A DNA stretch of 64,000 nt from Plasmodium coatneyi (Eukaryota > Apicomplexa > Aconoidasida > Haemosporida > Plasmodiidae), in assembly GCF_001680005.1 (NCBI RefSeq), contig NC_033564.1, positions 186,001 through 250,000 on the forward strand, written 5' to 3'. Every line of letters starts with the position of its first letter. The stretch's first letter is position 1. The position numbers and the translations under genes were made by a program. The notes under the pieces are model-generated. The model made no database searches. It worked only from the letters and a program-made list of their open reading frames with translations, and was not told the origin of the DNA. Shown here in pieces: positions 22,336 to 34,268 of the stretch.

Positions 22336-25300
22336 CTGCATTTTTGAAGATGGCTTTAAATTGGCTAGTCATAGTAACCTTTTCGACAGTAGCAACGCAC
22401 ATAGGCTACTTCACAGATGGGTGATTCTAAATTGAAATCGATCCGAACAACACTAGGAATAACTAACGATTGGCCGATTGTCCTTTAGGCAGGGCTCCCC
22501 CCGTTTTTCCATTACGAATGTCTTGTAGGAAGGGGTGCGGAGTTTCTACCACTTGGTTGTTGAGCGCAACCAGGGAGGAGAGGTGACGCGATGGAGAGGA
22601 CATACGAAACCAAACCGAACCAAACCGGATGCCACATTTATGAACAGAAGTGTCTACCCATCGGGGCGGGGGCAGAAACAAACACGGGTGTGTTATCAAG
22701 CAGTGGAAAGACACTCCCCGAGGGGCAGGCTTTGTTTCTTCTGCGCTTTTCCAGGATGTGCTCTCCTCTGTGTTTCCGTCCCCTGTTACTCACCACCCTG
22801 CGGAGCGATGGCACCTGAGGGGGACAGTCACGTGCAGCTATTTCTCCCCTTGTTGCGAACAGATGATCAATTGCATGTCAGCAATGTCACCCTAGGTCAT
22901 TTATTTTACTTTATTTTTTTACTTTATTTTATTTTTTGTGGGGTGCCTCAAACGTTCTTACCGCAGTAGGAAGCGAATTGTCCATTGTTGTTTTTTTATT
23001 TTTCCCATTTTATTTTTTGTCTTTAAGGGTCCACCCCAGCTGCATGCCGGCCCTGCTTTAATTGCGCGTCCGTCTCACGCTTCCCCCTTTGTCCCGCGTA
23101 TTCTTACCCATCCGGACGACATAGATGTGTATACATACCTAGGCAAGTAGATAACTTTGCCTGCTCCCACCTCACTACACTTGTGTGATTGAACTTGCAT
23201 GCCAAGTGCGCATCCCCCTCATAATGGGTTGTTTTACATTCAGAACGAGTTAACACCAGCCTATCGGCAGCATGGTTACTTCGCCTTTGTGTCGTTTTTT
23301 CGACGTTGTGTCTATGAGTATGTGTTGGGTAAATCAAAGAGCTACACCTTACATGTGAAAATGTGCACACCGGAGCGCCTCCCCCAAATGGTTCTTCTTA
23401 ACCCTTCCCCCTTTAGTACCACCGCCTGTGTTGGCAGCACACGTACGGGTACTTACATACACTAGTAGGTACGCCCTCGCTCGCTTGCTGCTTTTCTCCC
23501 CGCTTTGCGCACTTTTTCCTTTTTTACCTCAAAATTTCCTACCCCGTTGGATTTCCACCCGAGCGTTCTCCCATTGTGTGACCGTGGTCCTACAGCATGA
23601 CAACCCCCTACCGTTTCACTTTCACTATTCAACCTTTCTTCGATTCATTTTATGGAAGATCGTTTTATCTTCCTTCCCCTCTTCCCATTTACAGGAGGGT
23701 GACAAAATTCGATATGCTCCTTGTACTTAACCGTTTGGCACTTTTTCGAGAGTGACAATTTTTTTTCTTCTTTTTTTAATTTCTCCTCCTTTCTTTTACG
23801 TTTTTCCCTTTCTCCTACTTTATACACTTTCCACCACGCAGGATTTTTTCAAATGGGAGCTACAAGCATCCCCACTATCGAGGTTACACAGGTATGCCTT
23901 CGGAGGAGGGGCACCTAATTGGGTGTGCTTGTTCCCTTCGTAGGGCTCCCTACCGTGTGGCAAAAAATTAACATAGTTAGGTTATCCTCCCCCATTTGGG
24001 GGGAACTACAAATGGAAGATATCCGTAACCCCCATTATGCATGTTTACTCAGTTCCCCTCTCCCCGCGAAAAAAAACAAAAATCATGCGAGGATGTTTTT
24101 TTCTCATGATTCACATTGTAACTCCTTTACTGTTACAAAAATTTGAGTAGACAATGTGGATCGAATTGGTGATGTATTCCTGCGATCCTGTCACAGAATG
24201 GGTTAAAGGAAAAAAGGGCTCCACACAAAATTCACACACCGACGAGTGACAACATTTTGTGTCATTCCTAATCGAAGGGGTTCCTTCCTGTCAGTGCAGA
24301 AATGAGCTTGGTTCCCTCGGAATAATTCTTTTTTCCGTTGCGCAACCGAGCGGCAATATGCATGGATGACTTTGCCAAGTCTACAACCGAAAAGGTGTGT
24401 TTGCACGATGACGGTTCTACCATCAGGTAGGCCCTCTTAAGAGGAAGAAATGTGTAACCATCCGTTGGAGGAAAAAACCCCAATTACCGTAACTATTGAA
24501 GGGAGGGAAGGAAATCCAAACTTCCAATCACGACGTCACCATCCCAAAAAGGAACACACTGATCCTCGCGCACAAAATGGGAAACACCCAAATGGCGCTC
24601 CTCCACTCCGCTGTCTACTTACGAAGTGTCATCCTCACGAAGAACTTTAACTTCTTCCACAATATTTTTACTTTTAATTTAAGCTGCACTATTTACTGTT
24701 AAATACTTTTCTACCCTTTTGGCAAAAAAAAAAAAAAATTTTTAACGTTACATGCAAAGAAGCATGTATGAACTTTTCTTTCCCAGGACAAACTGGAAAT
24801 AACACCATACAGTTATAGTTTGCACAGGTGTGTGCAAATGCAAAGAGGTCTAATTATTTTGTTAACTCATCTACAATCAATGATGAATGGCTTCTAGTGA
24901 AGCCTAAAAAAAAAAAAAAAAATTCATACTATTATATGAAGATAGGTTACATAATAGTCGTACGAAAAAAAAGCAAAAAAATTAAAAAAAAAAAAAAAAA
25001 ACTAAATTTTAGTTCTTTTTTTCTTCTTTTATTTTGTTTTGCTTTCTTTTCTTTTTTTTTTTTTTTCCCTTAAGATGCATTCGCTTTATTGTAAACTTCG
25101 ATGTGTCTCATGTAAGAAAAATAGCAGATGATAACATGATAAAAAAGTTATGGGCATCGATACAGCCTCACAACTTAGATATCCTTGGTTCTGTTTTTTT
25201 TTTTTTACGGTATTTTCGATACCATTTTTTTTCGTTTTATTTTTTTTTTTATGCACATATTTATTTATGTTACATTACAACCGTGTGTGTTGGTTGAATG

Positions 25301-25506
25301 GTTCCCAATGTCCGTTCCTCCAATGGGACGAAAACTGGTAATACCATTTTTTAACACAATGCGATTGCAAAGTTGTATAAATAAGGCAAAAAAAATAAAC
25401 CTTTTTTTCTTCCTCTTCTTCTTCCTTGTTTGGGTCTCTTTTTCCTGGGAGATTGGTGCTAAAATGGGGTTTTTCCTCTTCAGTTTTCTCTTCCGAACTG
25501 TCACAC
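22336..25506. other. Tail-to-tail region kinase / histone H4
   Basis: 3.2 kb between converging genes. The right part (24905-25070) is dense in A and T runs. A minus-strand reading frame at 24268-24435 with a possible acceptor looks protein-like but has no identified upstream exons (see findings). Nothing else is supported. Confidence 0.5.
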
Positions 25507-25818
25507 TTAACCACCGAAACCATATAATGTTCTTCCTTGTCTTTTCAACGAGTACACAATGTCCATAGCAGTGACAGTCTTTCTCTTTGCGTGTTCAGTG
25601 TACATGATGGAATCTTTAATTACGTTTTCTAGGAAAACTTTTAACACTCCTCTGATTTCTTCGTATATCAAACCGGAGATACGCTTCACACCACCTCTTC
25701 TGGCCAAACGTCTGATGGCTGGTTTGGTGATACCTTGAATGTTATCTCTTAAAATCTTTCTGTGCCTCTTGGCTCCTCCCTTTCCCAATCCTTTGCCTCC
25801 CTTTCCGCGTCCTGACAT
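25507..25818 (-). CDS. H4: Histone H4
   Basis: Single exon, 103 aa, the universal H4 length. The protein begins [20 protein letters not shown] after the initiator Met, has the histone fold with [18 protein letters not shown] and [20 protein letters not shown], and ends FGG. It pairs with H3 in the nucleosome core. The acetylatable lysines 5, 8, 12, 16 and 20 are present. It is transcribed divergently from H2B across 3.7 kb, an arrangement that suits coordinated S-phase/schizont expression. An A-rich leader precedes the start on its own strand, typical of highly expressed Plasmodium genes. No doubt about identity. Confidence 0.99.
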
Positions 25819-25870
25819 TTTCGCTTAAATAATATTATATAAAAAAAAAAAAAGGGGAAGTTGAAAAAAA

Positions 25871-25903
<33 letters not shown>

Positions 25904-26262
25904 TGTGGTTAATTTGGTGAATGTGAAAAAAAAAAATGTATTTATATGATTTATATTTAATTTATATATGGAATATATTTTTTTTTTTTAATTTTTTGGA
26001 GATTTATTTAAAAAAAAAAAAAAAAAATATATGAACAGTTCATAATTTTTTTTTAATTAAAATTTTCATTTTCAGCGCGCGTATTGGTTTTTTAAATTTT
26101 GAGATTTTTGATTATTTTAATTATTATATTTTGGGCATTGCTCGGCGCGCTAAAATTGGCTCATTATTCGGCTCGTCATTTGGTCGTTACCCGGCGCACA
26201 GGTTTTGAGATTTTCTTTTTTTTTCGTTACGGGTATCGTTGCGCTGCGGTTGCGTCACGTTT

Positions 26263-26297
<35 letters not shown>

Positions 26298-29200
26298 GCA
26301 AATTTCTTCAGCTTGTTTCGCTTTATGTGCAGAAGTTTGCTCTGGGCCCGCCCCCGCACAGCTCGTATTCCTTTTCCTTAAATATAATTTTTGAGTCGAA
26401 AAGGCTGCAATTCTCATATATACATAAATGTACGTACATGCCGTGTTCACACGTCGTATATATATATATAATAATATACATGTGTACATTTTTATTCTTC
26501 TTTCTCCTTTATATATAAATGCAGTGTGCGCGGCGGTGAGCCATAAATTTTGCATAATTACCCCCTCGCGCCAACTGCGCCAGGAAAATATATATAATTA
26601 ACTGCATTCGCAGAGTTCACCGCTCGCACATACGCGTATGCATATTCTTATATATAAAAACACATTGTACACACATACGCATACGTTTTATGCGCACCCC
26701 CCTGCCATCCCATGTGTATGGGGCGAACAAAAATCCTACGCATGGATGTTCCCAAGTTATGCCAGCGCGCATGGATACGCTCATAGTTAGTGCCTATAAT
26801 ATACATATATATACATATATACATGTATACATTTATATTTATATTTATGTTTGCATACCCAGTGGACAATGTCACCCGCGCCACTATTTGGACATGCCGG
26901 GCACGGCGGTTCGCGTCATGTACATATGCTAAACATTTACCCACATACGCATATAATACTATACGTGCTTCTCGCTTCAAGTTGTGCCATACCCTCGCAG
27001 TTCCAGTTAATGAAAATAAATTGCAAAATGAGTAAACACAAACTCCATACGTGTAAGTGCATTCTTTCCTGCAAAATTGATTGCGCCAAAAGTGTCAAAG
27101 GGTGCCCGTTTTGCGGCTAGTGCCGCGGCAAGGGAAAGTCTTCAAAATTTAAAAGCGATTTTAACGTACATCTCAACAAAGGGTTTCTCTCTCATGTTCG
27201 TCATTTCGTGTAAGCGGCATAATAACTCTGTAGTTCTCCCCTTTGGTGACATTTATTCTCATTACCCCCGCGCTCGCCAAGGTAAATTTGTTTCCCCGAA
27301 TTATGCGCCGTCCTACTAGCCCTATTATTACGCAACAGTTGGGGAAGCACACCAAAATTTTCCCTTCTCCGTGAGCTGAATGAACCAGTTTGCCCATTTA
27401 AAAAAAAATGAAAGCAAAAGGTAAATTAAGAAATGTTCTAATTTCATGTGCATGTGATTACGAATTTGTCGCGCCACAACTGGTACACGTTCATCGCGGG
27501 AGGGGAAGACCATTCTAAGATTTTCCTAATTTTGAAGAGGTGGCGAATGTAGGTGAACCGTATGGGAGCACATTTTAGTAGCAAACACTTTGCCGTGTTT
27601 GCCACCCCTTACCATCTCATCCCGTATACGTCACAACCTTTCACTTTTATCACACGCACCGTGAACAAATGTTGAGCAGACAAAATTGGAAAATTTTGCA
27701 AGTGGTACCCGGTGTGCACCACCATCCATTAAGACATAACAAATGTGTCGCATGACATATTCCGACGCATTTGTAGGTGTGTCTTCCCCAGAAAAATACA
27801 AACTTAATGCTGATTTTCCTACGGAGGGGTTCTTTTTTTTTGTTTTTGCCGAAAATGTGAACGCTTTTGTTCGTGCGCACATGGTTCTAATTCTCCCTCT
27901 GCTTACTTCCTGCCAAATTAAATGGTCTCATCAATTTCAAGGCGGAAAAAGAGTCCTACACATTTATAATCATACATGGGGGTGGAAAGCGGACAGAAAG
28001 ACGAACTAACGTATGATCCAACGATGGTTCATCGATGTATTACCCCCTTAACGATAGGCAACTGCGCAATTACGCGCGACGTTTGAGTAAGAACATAAAG
28101 TGACCGGTTGGAAGGACTCCCAAAGTGGGGTTGCATAAGAAGTTCCTGGAAAAATCATTTTCCGTTTTGTACAATGGTAAAATGTCGCTCAGAATGGTGG
28201 CTTACAATTCCAAGGTGTTTGGAATTTACTTCGTTCCATTTGTTTTCCCCAACGTGATTTTCCGCTCAGACGCTTTGGAACAGCGGCGAGTGGCAACATT
28301 GTAATGCTCGTCATGATAAGTGCGTACAATTTGTCAATTTTTTAAAAAGGCCCCTTTTTCTTTCCAATTGTTTGGGAAAGGATACACGCCACGATACTTA
28401 TGGCCCATTCGCCCTGTTGGATGCAAATCGAATGGAACAAAATCGAACGAATAGGGTGAGAGGTACCAAACTGAGCGTACGAACGGGGAAAACTTTCCTT
28501 CTAAAAGCACACACGCGCAGTATGGTGTACATAAGCGAGAGTATCCCTCACCTTCAAGTCAGCGCGAGCTGCGTAGCAAAATTGCGATCGACCCTGGGGC
28601 AGGGGGGGGAAAATAGCTGCTTTGAACTAAAAGTTCAGTGGCAAGCAAATTCCTCATTTGCATACGTACGCGCAGATTTATAAAAATCGCCGCAGCATTT
28701 AAACATACGCGTAATTGTTCATACATATATATATGCACGTACATGCGCTGGGTGAGCGGCCCAGTTGTGCTCCCCCTCGTGCGCAGTTACATGCACACGG
28801 AAAATATACATCCTTCCAGCTCGCGCTAAACTACCAATTCGCCCTTTTGATCAAAGCGGCGAAACGGAGTGGGGAAGGTGCATATATGTATGTACATACA
28901 TCCGTGTGTGTAGTGCGTATCAATTTCCCAGCAGGGGGCGATTTTTGGAATGCTAAAAAAAAATATGAACGGGTCAGGCGATAAAAGCGGCTGGGCGATA
29001 CAAACGGTGGCGCGATATACAAAACTGTTATACCATACGAAACGAGCGCCTTCTTTTCCCCACCCCCCTTCTTCTGTGTGTGCGCATATATATAAAATAG
29101 CGAAACGCGGAGACGATTTTTTCCTTGTTGCATGTGCATACAAAAAGTATCGTTAAAAAAAAAAAAAAAAAAAAAAAAAATACCATATGTTCATTATATA

Positions 29201-29509
29201 TATAAAAAATTACAGCCTGATTGACTTACTGTACACATGCACCGCATGTACTTTTTTTTATTTTTTCAAAATGGTCATTTTTTTTTTATTTTGAATTTAT
29301 TTTATTTTTCCTTTTTGCAATATTTAAAAATAATATTTAAAAAAAAAAAAATATATTTAAAATATATTTTAACATTTTTATAATTTCATAAATTATTTTT
29401 CATAAAATTCAGCACATTTCTTTATTCAATTTTTATACGCATTTTCCTTTTTTTTTTTCGCAAAGTAACATTTTTTTTTTTTTTCTTACATTTTTATATA
29501 TCACACAAA
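25819..29509. promoter_or_regulatory. Divergent histone H4/H2B promoter region
   Basis: 3.7 kb shared by two histone genes read outward. Both gene-proximal ends are A/T runs. Inside are CpG-bearing islands unlike the rest: around 26073-26200 (TTCAGCGCGCG, CTCGGCGCGC, ACCCGGCGCAC) near H4 and around 28560-28870 near H2B. CGCGCTAAA occurs at 26146-26154 and again at 28822-28830. ATTGG (CCAAT on the minus strand) occurs at 26083-26087 and 26156-26160, about 265-340 bp upstream of the H4 start. Function of these motifs is inferred only. The middle (26450-26860) is rich in TATATA and TACATA repeats. No gene is supported here. Confidence 0.55.
26030..26044. repeat. Palindrome TATGAACAGTTCATA, copy 1
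   Basis: The 7-bp arms TATGAAC/GTTCATA surround one central base. It follows a 17-A run (26011-26027) directly and precedes a T run. It lies about 210 bp upstream of the H4 start codon. Confidence 0.8.
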
Positions 29510-29863
29510 ATGGTATCCAAAAAGCCAGCGAAAGCGAAAAAGGCCGCCACCGGTCCTGACGGAAAGAAGAAGAGAAAAAAGTCAAAATATGACAGCTATG
29601 GACTTTACATTTTTAAAGTTTTGAAACAAGTTCACCCAGACACTGGTATTTCAAGGAAATCCATGAACATCATGAACTCCTTCCTTGTTGACACTTTCGA
29701 GAAAATTGCAACTGAAGCCTCCAGATTGTGTAAATACACCAGAAGAGACACCTTATCATCACGTGAAATCCAAACTGCCATCAGATTAGTATTACCAGGA
29801 GAATTGGCCAAGCACGCAGTTTCCGAAGGAACCAAGGCCGTTACGAAATTTACCTCTAAGTAA
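29510..29863 (+). CDS. H2B: Histone H2B
   Basis: Single exon, 117 aa, the usual Plasmodium H2B length. A lysine-rich tail (KKPAKAKKAATGPDGKKKRK) leads into the fold: YGLYIFKVLKQVHPDTGIS, then SFLVDTFEKIATEASRL, RRDTLSSREIQTAIRLVLPG and the C-terminal helix ELAKHAVSEGTKAVTKF. It dimerises with H2A in the nucleosome. Divergent partner of H4. This is the canonical form rather than the variant H2B.Z, judged by the tail and by the neighbour. Its 3' flank is rich in A runs. Confidence 0.98.
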   Translation: MVSKKPAKAKKAATGPDGKKKRKKSKYDSYGLYIFKVLKQVHPDTGISRKSMNIMNSFLVDTFEKIATEASRLCKYTRRDTLSSREIQTAIRLVLPGELAKHAVSEGTKAVTKFTSK

Positions 29864-30019
29864 TTTTAGTACCATAGGCCCGTTGCCAAAATGGAAAATA
29901 AAAAAAAAAAAAATATATAAGTGTAAATACGCATCAATTGGAAAACTTTAATTTGATATATAAAAATGTTTAAAAAAAAAATGAAACTGAAAAAAAAAAA
30001 AAAAGTGCAACTTCACACC

Positions 30020-30056
<37 letters not shown>

Positions 30057-31181
30057 CTGAAAGCAACATATATATGAAGAGAAGAATAATTACACAGAGG
30101 AAAAAGGCAAAGCAGAAAGAAGTTGCAGTTATGGATGCTTCGGTACGATTGGAGTGGAAACATTCCGTTCGTTCACCGAGTAGTTCCCTCTACTGCCGTC
30201 TGATTTGTCCATCCAGGTTATTCACTCATATGGTAGAAGAAGAAAAAAAGTAAAGCTGAATTGCTTATATGCTCAAAATGGCTATGCCAACCCTTTAGTG
30301 GGACACTGTTTGCACAACTTTTGTGTGTTTTTGCATAGCAGCCCATGCACGTCTGCATACAAACATTTCGCCCCAAATTAAAATGAATGCTATAATGAAC
30401 AGTAGGAGGAATGATGTATGACGCTGTGTGAATGTGGTGTGTGTATATCCACTACGTTCGCATGAGCGTCGCACTATCCGGTAGAGTCACACGCACACCC
30501 GGTATTTTTTTTTTTGACTGGCTGTTTTGGGCAAGTGATGTGAATGCATTGCCGTTTCAGGATCAATGCCTTCATATCGTGCGCCTTAAAATGGTCAGTG
30601 AGAAATTGTATGCATGTGTACGCCTCGTGCATTTGTGTGCATCTGGTAAAGTACCGCAATGTGCTCAGGATTTCCACCCCGTACACAATATACTGCCATA
30701 CACATATTTTGTGTACTTTTTCATGTTTTTTTTTTTTTAAGTTTAGTTAAATTTAAAAAGACAACTTTACGAAGGCTTCACTAGAAGCCATTCCCTTTTT
30801 AACCCCTTCATTTTTCGACAAGGAAAAATTGACATGCGCGGAAATATTTTTGCGTGTCCTCATTGGACCGCTTCGATTGTTACGTTCGGAAAAATGGAGC
30901 ACCAGCTGAATCAGTATTATTGCGTAGCGAAGCAACCTATGCAGCTGTTCATGTGTGCAACTTTTCACATTCGAATGGGCACAAGCGGGGGGGGGAGGGG
31001 AGTTTTCAATGCGTGGAGGTTTTTCCGTCTCGCCATTATTTCGAAGGGATAATGTTTTCCGCTGGTTCTCATTTTCAAATGAATCATCTTTGGGTATCTT
31101 TCCCAACGGGTTTCCAATGGTGTGTTACTCTTTTCTACAACCTTTACTTGTAAACTTATAGGGACCCAAATGGGAATCCTC
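29864..31181. other. Tail-to-tail region H2B / WRAP73
   Basis: A runs at 29999-30004 and A24-class at 30026-30051 are followed directly by AGCTAGCTGA. The minus-strand open frame 30753-31106 has no splice or motif support and lies beyond the WRAP73 stop. I see nothing else. Confidence 0.5.
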
Positions 31182-34100
31182 CTAACGCAGATATTCGAGG
31201 CAGCCTTTAACCCCAGAAATGATATACTTCTCCCTCAAAAGTGTGCCCCCCACCTGCTCTCCGTCATCTGCACTCATCGTGAATGTGCAATCTGCTTTGC
31301 ATGAAATACGACTAGACCTTTCTGTACAGACGAAAACGATTCGTTAAGATATTCACACAATGCCATGTGCAAACATGTAGTTAGGAACTACCATCTGTGG
31401 GGTTATATGCACATGTGCGCTCTTCCTACATGTGCAACCAGGTGAAGACATACCTCACTCTTTGCCAGTAGGGCCGTTCCGTGGCAGTTCCACTCTGCCT
31501 CTTTGCACATGAACCCTGAAGAGGGGGATGGTGGCGCCAGTTAGAACGAACAGGTGATCATTACGCGATGGTCGGTACTAGCTTCGCGGAAGATTGCCCT
31601 CCTCCACCTACCGCAAGGCATTTCCAGGATGGAGCACTCGTTCGGAAGCCACACAAACAAGTGCGGCGAATTCGTGCAAATGAGCAACCTGCGTGGTTAA
31701 CGAGTATCCTCATGGGTAGGCAGTTTTAGAAGCAATCTGCCGAATTAATTTCATCCAAAAAATAAGAGAAACAAAGAAAAAGGCACACTTTTTTTTTTTT
31801 TACCTTGCCTTGTACAGAACATGATCCCACCGTAAGTAGGTTATTTTTTTTTTCTGTTGCAGTATGGCTACACAGGTGTAATTCTTCGTTGTATAAATTC
31901 GGACCACGTTGTTATGGTTCTCTGGGGGATTTTGATCAGGTTGGGGGGAGTAACCCCGTGGAGGTGATTCCATTTATTTCTCCCACTGGACGTTGGGGAC
32001 GTCTGACCACAAAGGGACACACTCCCAACAGTAGGAATACATCCCAATGGAAGGCATACTCTCACCACACAGAGTGATTACCACGCTTTTAAGCGACCAT
32101 CTGGACATACCACTTATGACCGACATGAAGGTCCCACACAAACTGAAAGATAAAAAGGTGATCCCCACTGGAGCAAATACATCCGTTATCCCCTTCGGAA
32201 CAGAGTCACCTCCTTTTTCCTGTAAAGTAGGGACAAGGTGATTCCATATAGGCATGGCAATTTCCACTGCTTGGAGCTTTCATTAGCAGAATTCGCGTCG
32301 TGATTAATACTGTGACGCAAGTGCATACAGCATAACAACATTGCCGCGTAGCGTAGAAAAAAAAAAAAAAAAAAAAGGGCACCTCACGGTAGGGCACCTT
32401 CTCACACTTCAGCAGTTTGTATTCACCTTCCTTAACTCCTTCCGAGACTGTTATAGAGGGGATGCATATCCATAGGTATATTAATCAAAAAGTACAAACA
32501 TGCAGGAGGGGGAAAAAAAGGAAAAAAAAAAAAATACAGTTAAGGGGGAGGTTATCCGGATTAATGTATGTCCACTCATTTAACACCCTCTCTTACCGTT
32601 GCTGTAAAAGGAAAAGTTTGCCTTTCTCTCCTTTTGGGGGGTCGCGCTGTAGAGGGTTGTAATTAGCAAAGGGGGTACACATGTGTATATGGACAGTCTA
32701 CGTTTGAAGAGGGAGGGGCTCATCCTTGTGGACGCCAACGCGCAAAAGTCATTACAACTGTGCATGTACTTCTTTGTCCCCCCCTCTTATGGATGCTTTA
32801 CTTTTACACACTACATGTAAACCAACTCAGGCGATAGAACCCCGTTTAGGAAAATCCTCGTGGAGGTGTTTTCTTTATATATTTTCTGCCATGTGATGAG
32901 GAAAGCATTGGTAGAAAACGAGTTTATCCTGAGGCGCGTTGTGAGGGGGCCACCTAAATGTGCATCCCATCACACATCGCATTGAAGTTATAGCCGACCC
33001 ATAAACTGTACCATTTGCTCGTTCATTATCACCGTCTCGCTTAAAATTATTTTTTTTATTTCTTTCAAGTTTTCCAGGTGTAGAATTGTGACCTGCGTGA
33101 GGAGTTCATGCACGAGGTGTGCATATCCCCCATGAAGTGTGAATGCCAACCGCCCTAGCTGCAAAGTCCTTGGGATGACTTTCACCCCGCCTCGATCACC
33201 CACAGTTGTGCTCTTTTAGCTGCATGAATCATTCCTTACAACTCCGTCTTCCATTCCCAGTGAGAGGACATTCCGCTCCTTATTGTTCGACGCGACAGTT
33301 ACACCTGTATTGGTAGTAACGATTTGGTGGTATGTCCTACACATATGTGTGACCCGTCCAGTGTGCATTCGGTCACCCAATACGATTTACGGGGAAATTA
33401 TTTTCCACTTCGTGTGTCCCCCTTACATGCTAAGTTCGCCCCGAAATTATACACATAGAGTAGGTCCCCACTGGACTTGTACACATGCACCGATTTGTAT
33501 TTATTACTATAAGCTATAACGTCATTCAGTGGGGAGAAAAATATCTCACTCGGAGTGAAGTTCGTGCAGATTATTTCGTTTTTTACTTTATAGCTCTGCA
33601 AACAGAGCAACGCTATTCTGTTTTGCTTGTTCGATTCGGTTAGGCAGGCGAGGATATCATGTCCTTCGCTCAGACAATACGCTTTCTTCCCTTTCGACTT
33701 CACATGTTGGATGGTAACCAGACAATGCTCCGTGTCGTTCAAGTCGTAGATACTTATGCATTTCTGAGTGGGAAAGTAAGGACAAAAATGGGGCACTCAT
33801 GTAGGGCACCACATACACATACGCTATTTCCAACTCAAGCAACGCGATGCCTGAATGATCCACCCACAGAAATGCTCATTTAAAGACAGATCGATAAGTG
33901 TTCTGTGGGGTTCCACCTATATCATGCATTCTGACCCGCTCATACTTCTGAATGAATATGTTCGTCCCCTGGCCCAGGAAAAAGGAACAGACGTAGGACT
34001 GGAAAGCGTCCTGTATTATGCTAACGAGGTTACTGCTATACAGAGAGTAGATGCAGACGCACCCCTGCTCCTTTGCTAACGCCAAGAAATGAATGTGATC

Positions 34101-34268
34101 CTCGGAAAACTCAATCGAGTCGACTTTGTAGCTGTTCACATAAACCCGACTTAAGTGAAACGACACAGATTCTATTAGAATTATTTTATTTGCAATTGCG
34201 TAGAGTAAGAATAACCCATCTTTGGAGAAACAACACAAGTCACACTTGAGCACGTTCGACTTCATCAT
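31182..34268 (-). CDS. WRAP73: WRAP73-type WD-repeat protein, about nine exons
   Basis: Minus-strand exons: 34268-33936, 33763-33427, 33190-~33000, probably 32447-32383, 32219-32111, 31921-31804, 31688-31612, 31515-31459 and 31291-31182, giving about 465 aa (human WRAP73 is 460). Aligning blocks run in order: LCCFSKDGLFLLYAI, Q-K-Y-E-R/K-C-I-S-I-Y-D-L, YKSVHVYKSSGDLLYVYNFG, GVKVIPRTLQLGRLAFTLHG, GITFLSFSLCGTFMSVIS joined to ENHNNVVRIYT, YLRWDHVLYKARLLICTNS, PHLFVWLPNECSILEMPC and ALLAK. In animals and fungi this propeller works at centrosomes/spindle poles with SSX2IP/Msd1-type partners, and a spindle-pole role here is inferred. Exon 1 would use a GTCAGA donor, and the third/fourth exon joins (33000 to 32383) are uncertain; the last five exons are firm by phase and alignment. 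Confidence 0.8.

Noticed and set aside
30753..31106. Minus-strand 117-aa frame before WRAP73's stop
   Set aside because: No splice link to WRAP73, whose last exon ends at 31182, and no family resemblance.
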